From Welwitschia mirabilis (taxonomy: Eukaryota; Gnetophyta; Gnetopsida; Welwitschiales): 64,000 nucleotides of DNA. Location of the stretch: NCBI GenBank assembly GCA_051453625.1, contig JBOZIK010000001.1:71142082-71206081 (forward strand), given 5' to 3'. Position numbers and translations under genes: made by a program. The notes under the pieces are model-generated. The model searched no databases, was not told the DNA's origin, and worked only from the letters and a program-made list of their open reading frames with translations. Below, one piece after another: positions 44,700 to 55,426 of the stretch; positions within the stretch are counted from its first letter, which is position 1; the number at the start of each line of letters is the position of its first letter.

Positions 44700-44925
44700 T
44701 CTCAATTGGGTATCTTTGTTTAAGTAGCAATTATTAATTCTATGGTTAGATGATGTACTTATGTAATGAATTCATGATGTATAAGTTTCTTAATTTTAGA
44801 AACTAACTTCTATGTATCATTTTCTATAAGAGCATAGTATTCTTCTTTTATGGCTTAGACCCATTGATAATTTAGAATTATGTCTTTCAAAGAAGTTGGT
44901 TTACCATTGAAAATTAAATGAAGCT
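44700..44925 (-). pseudogene. Copia E reverse transcriptase, N-terminal remnant
   Basis: The minus strand reads PTSLKDIILNYQWV, a stop, then AIKEEYYALIENDT, a stop, then KLVS. This is the conserved copia block 'PxSxxEAxxxxxWxxAMxEEYxALxxNxTWxLV' at the start of RT. The remaining RT and RNase H are absent between here and the 3' LTR, so pol is truncated by deletion. Confidence 0.82.
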
Positions 44926-44989
44926 TTTCAACATTATTATCATGAGTTGTATGTGAGCTATATATGGTTCTAATTTTACCCTTTCATTA

Positions 44990-45640
44990 TGATAAACACC
45001 TTGGAATGTAGATTAGGACCAAGTACTAAGATGTTACTTATGGATAATCTTAGCTTATTTGATCAAAGAACCTACTAAATTACTATGGTAACCATGATTA
45101 AGATTGCCTAGAGCATTAAATTACTCAATTCCTAAAGGTTACAAAGAAATTGTACCAATAGAAGGAACTAAAGCAGCACTAGTAGCTACATCTCCCTTCT
45201 CAAATGTAGGATATTGAGCATCCAATGTTTTGGTTTGGGAACTAGTGTAAGCGATCTCATACTTTTTAACATAACCTTGAGATGAATAAGTTTACCATAC
45301 TTGTATCCTTACATAACTAGTTTATGATTAGAATAAAAATTTTTCACTGAGTGCTTTATCATAGAAATTGAGTGATCTTCTCGCACTAAGATGAAAAGTA
45401 ATAGAAGATGAGACCTCAAATAAGAAACATACAGAAGAGGAGAAATAGTCTATGGAGAGAGTGATGTCAAGCTAAAAGTAATTAAATCATAGCCTTTCAC
45501 TGAAATTAGAGTTTTTTTTTCCAAATAAACTTGACTGGGCACTTTGACAAATTCATCAAAATAGTCACATTGATAAGTCATGTGATAATTAGTACTAATG
45601 TCAAGAATTTAAGCTTCATCATGAGGTATGTACTCACTCA
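44990..45640 (-). pseudogene. Copia E protease and integrase C-terminal remnants
   Basis: At about 45,560-45,625 the minus strand reads ILDISTNYHMTYQCDYFDEF, the copia protease block 'xLDSGASYHMT' with Ser-Gly changed to Ile-Ser after the catalytic Asp. At about 45,285-45,315 GYKYGKLIHLK corresponds to the post-core 'GYKCxxPxTGKxYxSRDVxF' segment. Only about 250 bp lie between them, so the HHCC finger and DDE core are deleted. Confidence 0.72.
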
Positions 45641-45999
45641 TACTCACAAAGTCAGAAATGTCAAAAAATACATGTTAGTCATAATGATCATGATCATTAA
45701 GGGATTTAGAATCTTTAATAATTACATTTGCCTTAGGTGTCTATTTAATATTATCCCAAGGTATCCAATAGAAGTCTAATATATGATCACTTCTTCCACA
45801 TCATGATCACTAATATTTGTTTTTTATTAAAGTAGTAGAATGCTGAACTTGCTTTTTATTAAGTGGAATCTAATTAAGATTATTTTGCTATTTTTGTAAA
45901 GCCTTATCCTTATCATGGTATGATATCTTTAATAGATGAGAGCTATGAGAAGACTTCTAATGTTTAGAAGGAGATTCATGAGAATGAGAAACTTTACAA

Positions 46000-46690
46000 G
46001 TGGCATTAAAGGATGATGAGTTTATGAAGTTAAATTAAGATTCTGTAGGAATAAGATTATTATAGAGCATGTTGAAGTTAATATTAAATAGATTCTTACT
46101 TTCATGAAGAAATAGGATGTAGCTATAAATAAATGGATCCTCCAAACAGTAATGAACCAAGTCAACATAATTTATGCAAACCTTTTGAGTTAGATCTATC
46201 TTAGAAACCTTTGTTTTAATATCTATTATTTAAGTTATAATCTAACACATTTTACCCCTTTTATAGTGAAGTTTGTTCATTGTTGTAATAAGATTAATCA
46301 ACTCAATATCATTCTTCACATAAACATTATCCTGTAAAGCATCATGGTTGGTATAACAAGACTTACTTATATCAACCAACTTTTTATGCAAAGTAGCCAG
46401 TAATTTTCACATTATCTCTCTAAGCTTGTAATTAATGGATTTTCATGTCTTTTTTCATCTAAATCTTAAAGAGTAACATGCTCTATTTTGAAAGAAAATC
46501 TATACGAAAACCATATATGCACATTATTGACATGAAATTCTCATTTCAATCCTACCAACTCTGATCATTATGCAAGATCACTCTAAGGTTGGACATTATT
46601 CTAGTAGTTAAAAATGACATGAAGCTCTCTGGGAAGATTTGAAATCTACCTTTTAACATCAAAGCCATAATGAATACTGAAAAAAGAGGA
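46000..46690 (-). pseudogene. Copia E Gag (broken)
   Basis: Minus strand from about 46,680: MALMLKGRFQIFPESFMSFL, then LWKLLATLHKKLVDISK-like residues and NVYVKNDIELINLITTMNKL (about 46,270-46,335). LVHYCLEDPFIYSYIL near 46,115-46,165 matches 'LLxxLPxxYxxF'. The order is that of UBN2-type copia Gag. Frames shift several times. Confidence 0.68.
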
Positions 46691-46705
46691 AGAAGGGTTA
46701 AAAAG

Positions 46706-46767
46706 TTGTAAGGTAAAGTTGAATTCTAAAGAAATCTTGTAAGGTAAAGTTGAATTCTAAAGAAATC
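46706..46767. repeat. Perfect 31-bp tandem duplication
   Basis: The 31-bp unit starting ttgtaaggtaaagttgaatt occurs twice head to tail with no difference. It lies just on the 5' side of the copia E Gag. In a region where older repeats differ by 15% or more, identity points to a recent slippage or an assembly duplication. Confidence 0.9.
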
Positions 46768-48229
46768 TTACTTACATCCACTACTAAAAAAAATGATCTA
46801 TACAACACACAAAAAAAAATCATCAAAAAAACTAAAGAGGAAAAATTAAGACAATGGTATAGTCACTTGAAAAAGAAATATTCCTTTTATTCACAATTCA
46901 AATGATCTATCCAAGTCATAATGCGAATCAAATAAAGAAAAAAAAAAAGAGGTTACAATGAAGAGGTATAGTCATAATAGAAACAAATTAATCCCAAAAA
47001 TCTGAGTGATCTATCTAAATCAAGTGTGCTACAATCAAGAAAACCCCTATTAAACCACATAAAACATATGTGCATATGAATAAATAAGGTAATTTATTAA
47101 AGAATTCTTAATGTGAGTGAGCTAAATTGGAACATAAAGGGGTCTAGTTTGATTATTAGATGATGGAAATATAGATTTGTTAGTTTTAAAGTTTGCTCTT
47201 GAATCCGAGTAGTGGTCATATCCTCTCCAAGCATGGTACCCTTATCATCTGAGAGAGTAAAGGGACCCAAAAGTAAATCATAAGTAAATTACCTTAGTGG
47301 GAGTTTTAAGTCATCGAAAAGTTTCAATTACCTTAGCTATATACCCTCCTTAAGGGAGAGTACCATGTAATGTTAGTGATTTGCTCATATCTTAGACTTA
47401 ATAAATTTTAAGATTGATTACACTTATGACTTTCTATCAACTTGGTAATGAAATTCAAGTAGATCCTATTGCTGTGCCTCTAGTCTTCATCTAATATACC
47501 CTTAATTACTAAAGCATATGCGAGAATCTGGAACTTTGAGAATCCCAGATGTTTTCACTTAAGAGAGATATAACTCTCTACACAAACTAAACTTCATAGT
47601 TAAGGTATTCAACACTACACAACAAGCTCAAAGGGTAGTGTAGCTTGACATAAATCTTTGTCTATATAAGGTTCCTTGTTCTTGTTACTAATTAAAACTT
47701 ATTATTAATGTAAAATATGATGTGTTTAGGGGTGAAAGTAATTTCCAATTTTAACCTTAATCATAAAAATTAAAACTTTAATGTGAAAAAGAGAAAGGAA
47801 AAAACACCAAAAACACACACTAGAACAAAGTCTGATTTGATATAGTTAAGCTAAGTGGACCTTACTCAACATCTCAAACTTAGTTCAATCTATTTAAACA
47901 CAAAAAATAATCTAAGTAAGGGAAAAAAAAGGTCAAGTGGATCTTTCTCCACATTCTAAACTCACTTGATGAAAGTAAAATAAGGTTAAGGACTTATAAT
48001 TTGTAAAACAAACACCAAAATATCTTTAAATGCATAAAAGATATGCTTAAAGAAGTGAGTTTGGGGCTAACAAATTCAAAAAAAAAGCCAAAAATTCAAA
48101 AAAATGGAAAAAATAGCTCACAAAACTAATGACTAAGTAATAGCTAGCTAAATTATATGTGCTAAAAAATGGACAATGGCTAACAATTGTTGAGCAACTT
48201 TGCATGTATGTAGGCTTAAGAAATTAGTT

Positions 48230-48340
48230 GCATAAATTTAAAAATCAAATTTATTTCAACCTTATTAGGAATCAAACTCCTATATTCTTATTTAATAATT
48301 AAACATTTTAACCACTTTGCTAATGGTTGTGTTGGTGAGA
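48230..48340 (-). mobile_element. Possible second tRNA-derived SINE or tRNA relic
   Basis: The minus strand has an A-box-like TTAGCAAAGTGGTTAA (48,308-48,323) and, 27 bp later, a B-box-like GGAGTTTGATTCC (48,268-48,280). Spacing is right for a polymerase III promoter. No clear TSD or poly(A) tail was found, so it may be a relic or a chance match. Confidence 0.4.
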
Positions 48341-49527
48341 AAAAAAATTCAAAGCAAATATATTTAAGAAATAGCCTGACTAATACTCAACATCATGAAC
48401 ATGTAGAATAGGTGATAATGGCTTAGGGAAGGTAGGATAGTAGATTCGACAAATGAAAAAATAAGTCAATGGAGCAAAATAGAGGATAGCTAGTGGAAAT
48501 GATATATGGACTCACACCTACAGCAGAGAGAAGATAGAGCAACAAGAAACTAGATGTACATAAGGATAAATAGTAGGTTGTAAACATGATAACAATACTT
48601 ACAAACTAGTAAAATTAAAAAAAAAAAAACTACTAACTACAAAACCAGTAGCACAAAGCCAACTAATTAGAGGAGGATGAAATGACCAATGGAGGTGTAA
48701 TGTAGGAGGTGATAGCAATGACTTATAATCAATAGCAGAGCATATGTGAGATAAAGATGATAGGCCAATGAATGCCATCAAGCACTATGGGTGGTAGAGA
48801 AAGAAGAGCTCAAAGGCTAACTATGTAAGTATAAAAGAAGAGCCCGATGATGAAGGAGTAGCAAGCAAATGCAGGGATTGACCAAGGCTACAGCTAAGGA
48901 AATGATGCCAAGTTAAGGTGAAATTAAAGGTATTCATACAGTTCTAATCATAGAACATGGTATTTGATAGAGTGTGCCAGATAGTAAATAGGTAAATGGC
49001 TAGAATTACAAATGCACATAGACACCAAAAACACAAGAAGATTTGATACTTAGGATGGCTACAGAGGGGGACCAATAGGAAGATCATCCATAGTAGCAAA
49101 AGAAACATAGAGTAGATTTAGTCAAAAGAAAAAAAGAGTCTATGTTAGCTAAATCAAAGATAGGATGCAACACAGATAATAAGCATATAAAAAAAATGCA
49201 AGAGAATCACACACGAGCAAAAAACATTTAGCATGCATGAGAAGATGCTAGGTGGTAGAACCATAATGGTGAGTAAGATAACATCACAGATCTATAAGAA
49301 AAAAAAGAAAAGCTACAAATGTTTATTTTTTAAAAAACGTACAGATTAAAAGGATGTTTTTAAGAAAAAATAATTAAAAAATAATACTTTTAGAGCCAAG
49401 TAGAGAGGGAAAAGATGCCTATAATAGCCAAAAAAAAGGATGCTAAACAAGGTTCTAATAAGCTCAATAAGAGGCATAAAAGCTAATAAAACTTTAAGGT
49501 ATTAACCAAAGATGTAGGCCAAAAGAA

Positions 49528-49532
49528 GCTCT
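49528..49532. other. Target-site duplication of copia D2, left
   Basis: gctct directly before the D2 LTR; identical to 56,896-56,900 directly after it. Confidence 0.9.
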
Positions 49533-50837
49533 TGTTAGATTATGTTTTGCCAATTGATGTCAAACTAATGTTTTCTATGTAGAAAATTTTGTGTATATTG
49601 TGAAAAAGATGTTAATCACATGCACTTAGATACTAAAGCCATGAATGTTAAAATTTAATCACTAGAAACCTGTAAAATTCACCTACTCTATTAAGGGATC
49701 GACCAGACTATTAAGAGGTTGACCACACCTAGAACATACTCTTAAAATTAAACTAAATTCAAAGGGGTCAATTAGAATTTTGATGGGGTTGACTAGACCT
49801 ATGATCTCAAGAGCTAGTATCCCTGAACCAAATGACAAGGGGTTAACCAAACCTATGATGGGATTAACTAGATTTGTAAACCTAAAAATAGTACTCCTAA
49901 ATAGATTGATAAGGGGTTAAATAGGCTTTTGAAGGGGTTGATTAGACCTAAGAATTATGATGCTGATATCCCTAAGCCAATCATCACGGAAATAACTAGA
50001 TACCTAAAGGGGTTGACTAGACCTAATGCAAGAAATTGGAATGATCTTTTATCAAGACTAGCAGGCAACTAAATAGAATTATGGGTGATTGGATGGGGAT
50101 CNNNNNNNNNNCATGGCACTAGATGGAATTGAACAGACTTTTGAGGGATTAAATAACCAAAATGAAACTAAAATTTTATGTTTATTATGTATCCATTAGA
50201 TAACTATTTTTTAGTTATTTATAGATATTGGAATTACATTTTAAATTGTATTAAATCCTAAAAGCCTTTCAATATAAATAGCTAAGAGAGAGAATGTAAA
50301 AGGACCTTTTTGACTCTTTATCAAAATACTAAAATCTTGTGATATTCACCGCTGGATCGTGGCATTTATACTTTTGACCAAGAAAGCTCTATCATTTTGT
50401 TGTATTTGTATATTCAAGTTTATATCTTGCACTATATTATGGTATTATCTATAGAAGAAGAGCTCTATTAAAATAATTTTATTAAAGAACAAGTGATATT
50501 TATGCATCAAGGCATTCTTACCATTACTATTACATCCTCTAAATATTGAGATTAAGCCTACAAAAGTCTAATTGAAAAGGTTAAGACTTAGCCTACAAAA
50601 TTCTATTTGTAAAGGTTATAGGTGAGCTAGCAATACCTAGAAGAGTTAATAAAGATCCAGATCAAGCTTGGTAATAAGCTGACCATTAAAAGTGGAGTAG
50701 GGGTTTTCCTGAACCACTATAAAATACCATGTGTATCTATTCAATATTTTATGTTTTCTATCAGTTTTATTAGTTTGAATGCTTTTAGTGTTTCTTTATA
50801 TGCATAATTTTATTAGCAAGTTTTTATTATATCATGA
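49533..50837 (+). repeat. Copia D2 5' LTR (right end in gap)
   Basis: Starts tgttagattatgttttgcca and aligns with 55,427-about 56,825. Contains repeated words such as gatcgaccagac, ggttgaccacacc and ggggttgactagacc between 49,690 and 50,150. By comparison with the other LTR, about 70 bp of its end fall in the following gap. Confidence 0.92.
50102..50111. other. Assembly gap, 10 N
   Basis: Short N run inside the D2 5' LTR. Confidence 0.99.
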
Positions 50838-51020
50838 NNNNNNNNNNNNNNNNNNNNNNNNNNNNNNNNNNNNNNNNNNNNNNNNNNNNNNNNNNNNNNN
50901 NNNNNNNNNNNNNNNNNNNNNNNNNNNNNNNNNNNNNNNNNNNNNNNNNNNNNNNNNNNNNNNNNNNNNNNNNNNNNNNNNNNNNNNNNNNNNNNNNNNN
51001 NNNNNNNNNNNNNNNNNNNN
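50838..51020. other. Assembly gap, 183 N
   Basis: Should contain the LTR end, the PBS and all of the capsid Gag of D2. In D1 that interval takes about 1 kb, so the true gap is probably larger. Confidence 0.99.
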
Positions 51021-51720
51021 ATATTTCAAACAAATTGCATATAGTGGAAATGCAAATGAGTTGTGAGAAAGTGAAAAATAGATCTGTTTAAGAATCTAAT
51101 GAAGATAAAAGACTTTCCTTTATGGCACTTGCACTCCCTCTACAGAATTTACCCACTCATCAAAGCATAATAAATTAGATATGTTTGATGAAGAACAGGA
51201 CAATCTAGAGGATACATATCAAGAGCTATACTCAGATGTAAAAAGTTAGCTAAAAGAATAAATGATTTGAATAAGATTGTAAAGTCTCTTATCAAGGAAA
51301 AGGAGAAAATGGAATCAAGATATAGAAAGATCAAGTCTAAAAACTCTGACCTCATTCTTCAAGTAAAATATGTATCTCATTTTATTAATAAATTTTTTGG
51401 TAGTTATTCCAAATTAGAATAGATTCTTGAAGTTTATAAACCTACTTGTGACAAGATAGGTATTGGGTTCTTCTCTTAAAAACCTCAAAGGTAGCAAAAT
51501 CAGGTAACATGATAAATTAAATTCTTCTCAAAAGTTACACGTTATTTCTATGAAAAAATTGGTCATTCAAAACTCTTATACAATGTTAGAAAATTAGTGT
51601 TGTTTTAAACTCAGTTAGTATTTTTTATTTTAAATTAATTTCAAAATGAGGTATACCATGTAAGTTTAAAAAGACTATGTGGGTAAAAGCTAATGATATT
51701 AAAAGTTTTTAAATTTCAAC
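51021..51720 (+). pseudogene. Copia D2 Gag C-terminal linker (broken)
   Basis: EDKRLSFMALALPLQNLP near 51,103-51,155 matches DKDRRLSFMAIVPSLKDVP in D1, the acidic linker after the zinc knuckle. EEQDNLEDTYQELYSDVK near 51,193-51,246 and a Lys/Glu-rich coiled-coil-like stretch (about 51,240-51,350) follow. It connects Gag with protease in Sirevirus-type copia elements. Confidence 0.7.
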
Positions 51721-52090
51721 ATCTTTCAAGGTTTTAAATTGCAATAGCTGATACTTGGATAGTGAGTGTCCAATGCATATGACATGAGACAAATCTATGT
51801 TTAAGTAATTAAGAAACTTTGATGGAGGAGAGGTGACTTTTGATGATAACGGGAGAGCAAAAATAGAAGGCATTAGAAGCATTAATGGATATAACCTTCA
51901 TAGAATTAATGAAGTTTTTTATGTAAATGATTTAAAGCATAATTTATTGAGCATTAGTTAAATTTTTAACAAAGGTCATAAGGTAGTCTTTGATAAATAA
52001 AAATGTGAAATCTTGCATGGGAGATCTAATGATGTAATTATTAAGGCAATCATGTTATTTTTCAAATGTTCCTCAAGAAGATCTTTTGCA
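51721..52090 (+). pseudogene. Copia D2 protease and Gag-pre-integrase start (broken)
   Basis: Reads YLDSECPMHMT, stop, DKSMFK, stop, LRNFDGGEVTFDDNGRAKIE (about 51,750-51,875). This is the copia protease block 'YLDSGCSRHMTGDKSMF'. The catalytic Asp-Ser is kept but Gly is replaced by Glu. NEVFYVNDLKHNLLSIS (about 51,907-51,957) then matches the segment that follows the protease. Confidence 0.88.
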
Positions 52091-52990
52091 TAAATGATTA
52101 GGTCATGTTAATTATGATTAATTAAAAATGATTATTCATAAAAACATTATGAAAGGTATCCCCAAGATAAATGTAGAAAAACAAGGTTTATGTAATGCAT
52201 GCCAAAAGGGAAAACAAATAAGAACTTTACATAAAAGTAGAAACCAGACTTCCACAACTCTGCCATTAGAGTTTATCTATATGAATCTACTAGGTCCTAT
52301 TAAAAATTGAATTCTAGGTGGAAAAAATTATTTTCTTACTATGATTGATGACTTTTCTAGATATATTTAAGTAGTCTTCTTGTCAAAAAATTCTAAAGAA
52401 TACAAATGTTGGATTGAGATATGTAAAAAAATTCAAAACGAAAAAGGGTATACCATAAAAAATAAGAAGTAATGATGGTGGTAAATTTGAGAATCAATTG
52501 TTTGAGAAATATTGCATTAATAATGGAATTGATCATTAATTTTTATCCCCAAAAACAACACTAAAAATGGTATAGATGAAACAAATAATAAAGTGCTCCA
52601 AGAAATGACATGAACCATGTTAAATGATAAGGAGGTTCATAAATATTTTTGGGCTAAGGTAGTTAGCAAAGCATGATATATTATTAATAGAGTATATCTT
52701 AGGCCTAGTATAGATAAAATACCCTATGAGTTATAAAAAGAAAGAAAATCTAACGTTTCATGTTTTAAAGTCTTTAAAAGTGAATGCTATGTGATAAAAG
52801 TTAGAAAACATTTGAGAAAATTTAAGTCTAAAGCTAATGAAGCTATCTTTTTGGGTTACTCAACTAAAAGTAGAGCCTATTACATTTTTAACAAGAGAAG
52901 TTTAACAATATAAGAGTCAAAAAATGTACAAATTGATGATATTGACATAAGAACAAACTACTTTAATGAAGAGGAAGTCATAACTATAAG
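52080..52990 (+). pseudogene. Copia D2 integrase (broken)
   Basis: Open stretch 52,128-52,310 includes KQGLCNACQKGKQIRT, the C-x2-C half of the HHCC finger, then LEFIYMNLLGPIKN, where the first catalytic Asp of 'HMDLFGP' is Asn. MIDDFSRYI follows near 52,340-52,366. KFENQLFEKYCINNGIDH near 52,483-52,536 and a frameshifted SPKTT (about 52,548) match the second half of the core. The C-terminal part reads FKSKANEAIFLGYSTKSRAY (about 52,820-52,880). All blocks are in order at normal spacing; stops and shifts make it inactive. Confidence 0.92.
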
Positions 52991-53189
52991 CATTCCCAGA
53001 ACTAATAAAGTAACTATTGAAAGTAATGAAGTTCCATCAAAAGAAGGCACATTAAAAAAGCCTAAATTACTAAAAGATCATCCTTTAGAATCTATTATTG
53101 AAAAAGTTACTTTAAAAATAAAGATAAGAGGTTCTATAGAAAAATTATGTGCTCATGTTTGTTATGTTTCAAAAATAGAACCTAAGAAA

Positions 53190-53990
53190 TTTTAAAAAGC
53201 TAAAATTAATGAGGAATGGATGATGGCAATGCAAGATGAGCTATAACAATTTAAGAGGAATGATGTTTAGAAGCTTGTAGAAAGACCAAAAGATAAAAAT
53301 GTCATTATTTAGAACTAAGTGAATTTTAAAAAACAAANNNNNNNNNNNNNNNNNNNNNNTTAAAAATAAGGAAAGATTAGTAGCACAAGTATATAATCAA
53401 ATTGAAGACATTAACATATGTGATACTTTTTCTCCTATTACAAGGCTAGATTGCATTATAATATTTTGTCTTACAACCTATAAAATTTCAAAGTTTATTA
53501 AATAGATGTGAAGAATGCTTTTCTAAATGATACTTTAAATGAAGAAGTCTATGTAGAGAAACCACAAGTTTTTATTAATCCTCATAAAACTAATCATGTG
53601 TATAGATTAAGAAAGCTTTGTATGGATTGCAACAAGCTCCAAGAGCTTGATATGAAAAGCGAGACACTTTTTTAAATGAAAAAAATATATTTATGGGACT
53701 ATAGAAAAAATTGTATTTGTAAAGAACTTAAAAAAGGATTTTATTATTACATAGATCTATGTAGATGATATTATTTTCAGTGCCTCAAATGAAAAATTGT
53801 CAAAAAAATTTGCAACTATTGACAACTCATTTTGAGATGAGTATGCTTGATGAAGTAAAAATATTTCTTAGACTACATATCAAGTAATTTAAAGATGAAA
53901 TACTTATTTCTCAATCCAAATATGCAAGAGATTTAATCAAACATTTTAGATTAGAAAATGCAAAAATAATGGACACTCCTATGTCTACAT
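53190..53990 (+). pseudogene. Copia D2 reverse transcriptase (broken, YVDD intact)
   Basis: EEWMMAMQDEL, stop, QFKRNDV (about 53,212-53,268) is the copia RT start; a 22-N gap (53,338-53,359) removes the following block. ERLVAQVYNQIEDI (about 53,371-53,412), NEEVYVEKPQVFINPHKTNH (about 53,540-53,600), ALYGLQQAPRA (about 53,615-53,648, in a shifted frame) and IYVDDIIFSASN (53,755-53,790) follow in normal order. The catalytic Y-V-D-D (53,758-53,769) is intact. SKYARDLIKHFRLENAK lies near 53,917-53,967. Confidence 0.93.
53338..53359. other. Assembly gap, 22 N
   Basis: Short N run inside the RT of copia D2. Confidence 0.99.
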
Positions 53991-54680
53991 CATGTAAAGT
54001 GAGTTTGGATGAAAATGGTAAACTAGTGGATTAAAAGCTTTACAGAAGTATGATAGGTAGTTTATTATATTTGACTACAAGTAAACTAGATATGATGTTT
54101 AGTATTAGAGTATGTGCAAGCTTTCAACCCCAACTAAAAGAATCATATCTACAAGCAGCAAAGAAAATAATAACTTATGTAAAAGATACATGTAATTATA
54201 ACTTATGATATCCTACTAAGACATCTTTTGAGTTTACAGGTTTTAGTGATGTGGATTGAGCTAGTTGTAAAGATGATAGAAAGAGCATAAGTAGAAATTA
54301 TTTTATATTAAATTCATATTTAGTAGGATGGATAAGTAAGAAACAAAACTTCATCTCTCTCTCAACTATAAAAGTAAAATATATTGCAGTGGGTAGTTGT
54401 TGTACTCATCTTTTATGGATAAAAGAAATGCTAAAGGATTTTGGTGTTAATTTTGAATAAGTTCCTATATTTTGTAATAATACCAGTGCTCTAAACATAT
54501 CTCAAAATCCTATTTAGCACTTAAGAACCAAACATATTAAGCTAAGGCATCATTTCGTAAGAGATCAAGTAGAAAAAGAACACATCTCTATAAACTTTAT
54601 GAGTATAGACCAATAGCTGGTAGATATTTTTACTAAACCTCTAAATTTTAATATTTTTCTTCATATTAAAAATGAATTGG
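53991..54680 (+). pseudogene. Copia D2 RNase H (broken)
   Basis: SMIGSLLYLTTSKLDMMFSI (about 54,048-54,108) is the connection segment 'GSLLYLTATRPDI'. TGFSDVD, stop, ASCKDDRKS (about 54,239-54,288) holds the first catalytic Asp; FCNNTSALNISQNPI (about 54,470-54,515) and KHIKLRHHFVRDQVEKEHIS (about 54,532-54,590) are the conserved C-terminal blocks, and LVDIFTKPLNFNIFL (about 54,616-54,662) closes pol. This is a full-length domain with several nonsense codons. Confidence 0.93.
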
Positions 54681-54714
54681 GGGTTATCTCACTGTCCTAT
54701 CACTGATTGAAGGA

Positions 54715-54765
54715 TAGTCAACTAGATTATTAATTTTATTGACTAGATGTGATTAGTTAACTAGC
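54715..54765 (+). repeat. GTCAAC/GTTAAC word cluster after D2 RNase H
   Basis: Contains agtcaactaga, attgactaga and agttaactagc, equivalent to the larger cluster at 14,050-14,220 of D1. Confidence 0.55.
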
Positions 54766-54944
54766 ATAAAAGCCTAATCTCCTAGACCCTCTCAGTTCTA
54801 TAGGTTCTTTAGCTAAAGCTGGTAGTGCAGAATGGAAGTTTATTTGCTGAATAAAAACTATATAATTTGTGTCGATATTTTCATATTAATTATCTACTTA
54901 TGTTTGTGCTTATATGCCTTTGTCCTCTTCTTTGACATTGATGT

Positions 54945-54958
54945 CAAAAGGGGGAGAA
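54945..54958 (+). other. Internal polypurine tract of copia D2
   Basis: CAAAAGGGGGAGAA about 470 bp before the LTR, preceded by 'tttgacattgatgt'. Same arrangement as 12,745-12,757 in D1. Confidence 0.78.
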
Positions 54959-55414
54959 TTAGTTGTATATCTCTTTAGAATGCTTATCAAAATGCACTTT
55001 GTTTTATGATTTTAAATTAGTTTATCAAATATTTTTGTGTAACTTAAAATCCATATGATCTTAACATTTTTCAATGATGAATTTAAGAATCTAAATGATG
55101 ATTATCTTATATTTGCAATGCACTTCAACTATTTTAAATATTGTATGATGTTATTCTATATTTACAATGAATGTTAATAATCAAAGTAACAAAATTTATG
55201 TGATTAAAATGTATTTTTTAGACATATTGTGTTTTTACATCTTCAAATGTGCATCTTAAATTATTTTTATTTTATCACAAAATTAGATTTATTAGAATGT
55301 TTTAAATTAATTTCAAAAGGGTAAATATTTTTTAAAGAATAATAGGCATTTTGTGAGGGGAAGTTTCTTAGCTTTAAATATGTTTAAAACTAAGTATTTT
55401 TTGCTATCAATATC

Positions 55415-55426
55415 AAAGGGTGAGAT
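55415..55426 (+). other. Terminal polypurine tract of copia D2
   Basis: aaagggtgagat directly before the 3' LTR start, with 'tatcaatatc' before it; the first priming site for plus-strand DNA. Confidence 0.8.

Larger units (their letters stand above)
46768..49532. other. Copia E leader-position sequence, unusually long
   Basis: About 2.8 kb between the Gag and the D2 insertion, where a short-LTR copia would normally have a brief leader. The part at about 48,400-49,300 is richer in G on the plus strand, so C/T-rich on the element strand. A 60-codon minus-strand stretch at 48,599-48,781 looks like low-complexity chance. No gene is recognised; a captured or inserted sequence is possible. A SINE-like segment lies at 48,230-48,340. 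Confidence 0.45.

Noticed and set aside
48599-48781. 60-codon minus-strand ORF with Ser/Leu-rich start resembling a signal peptide
   Set aside because: C/T-rich leader sequence, no homolog recognised and no supporting context.
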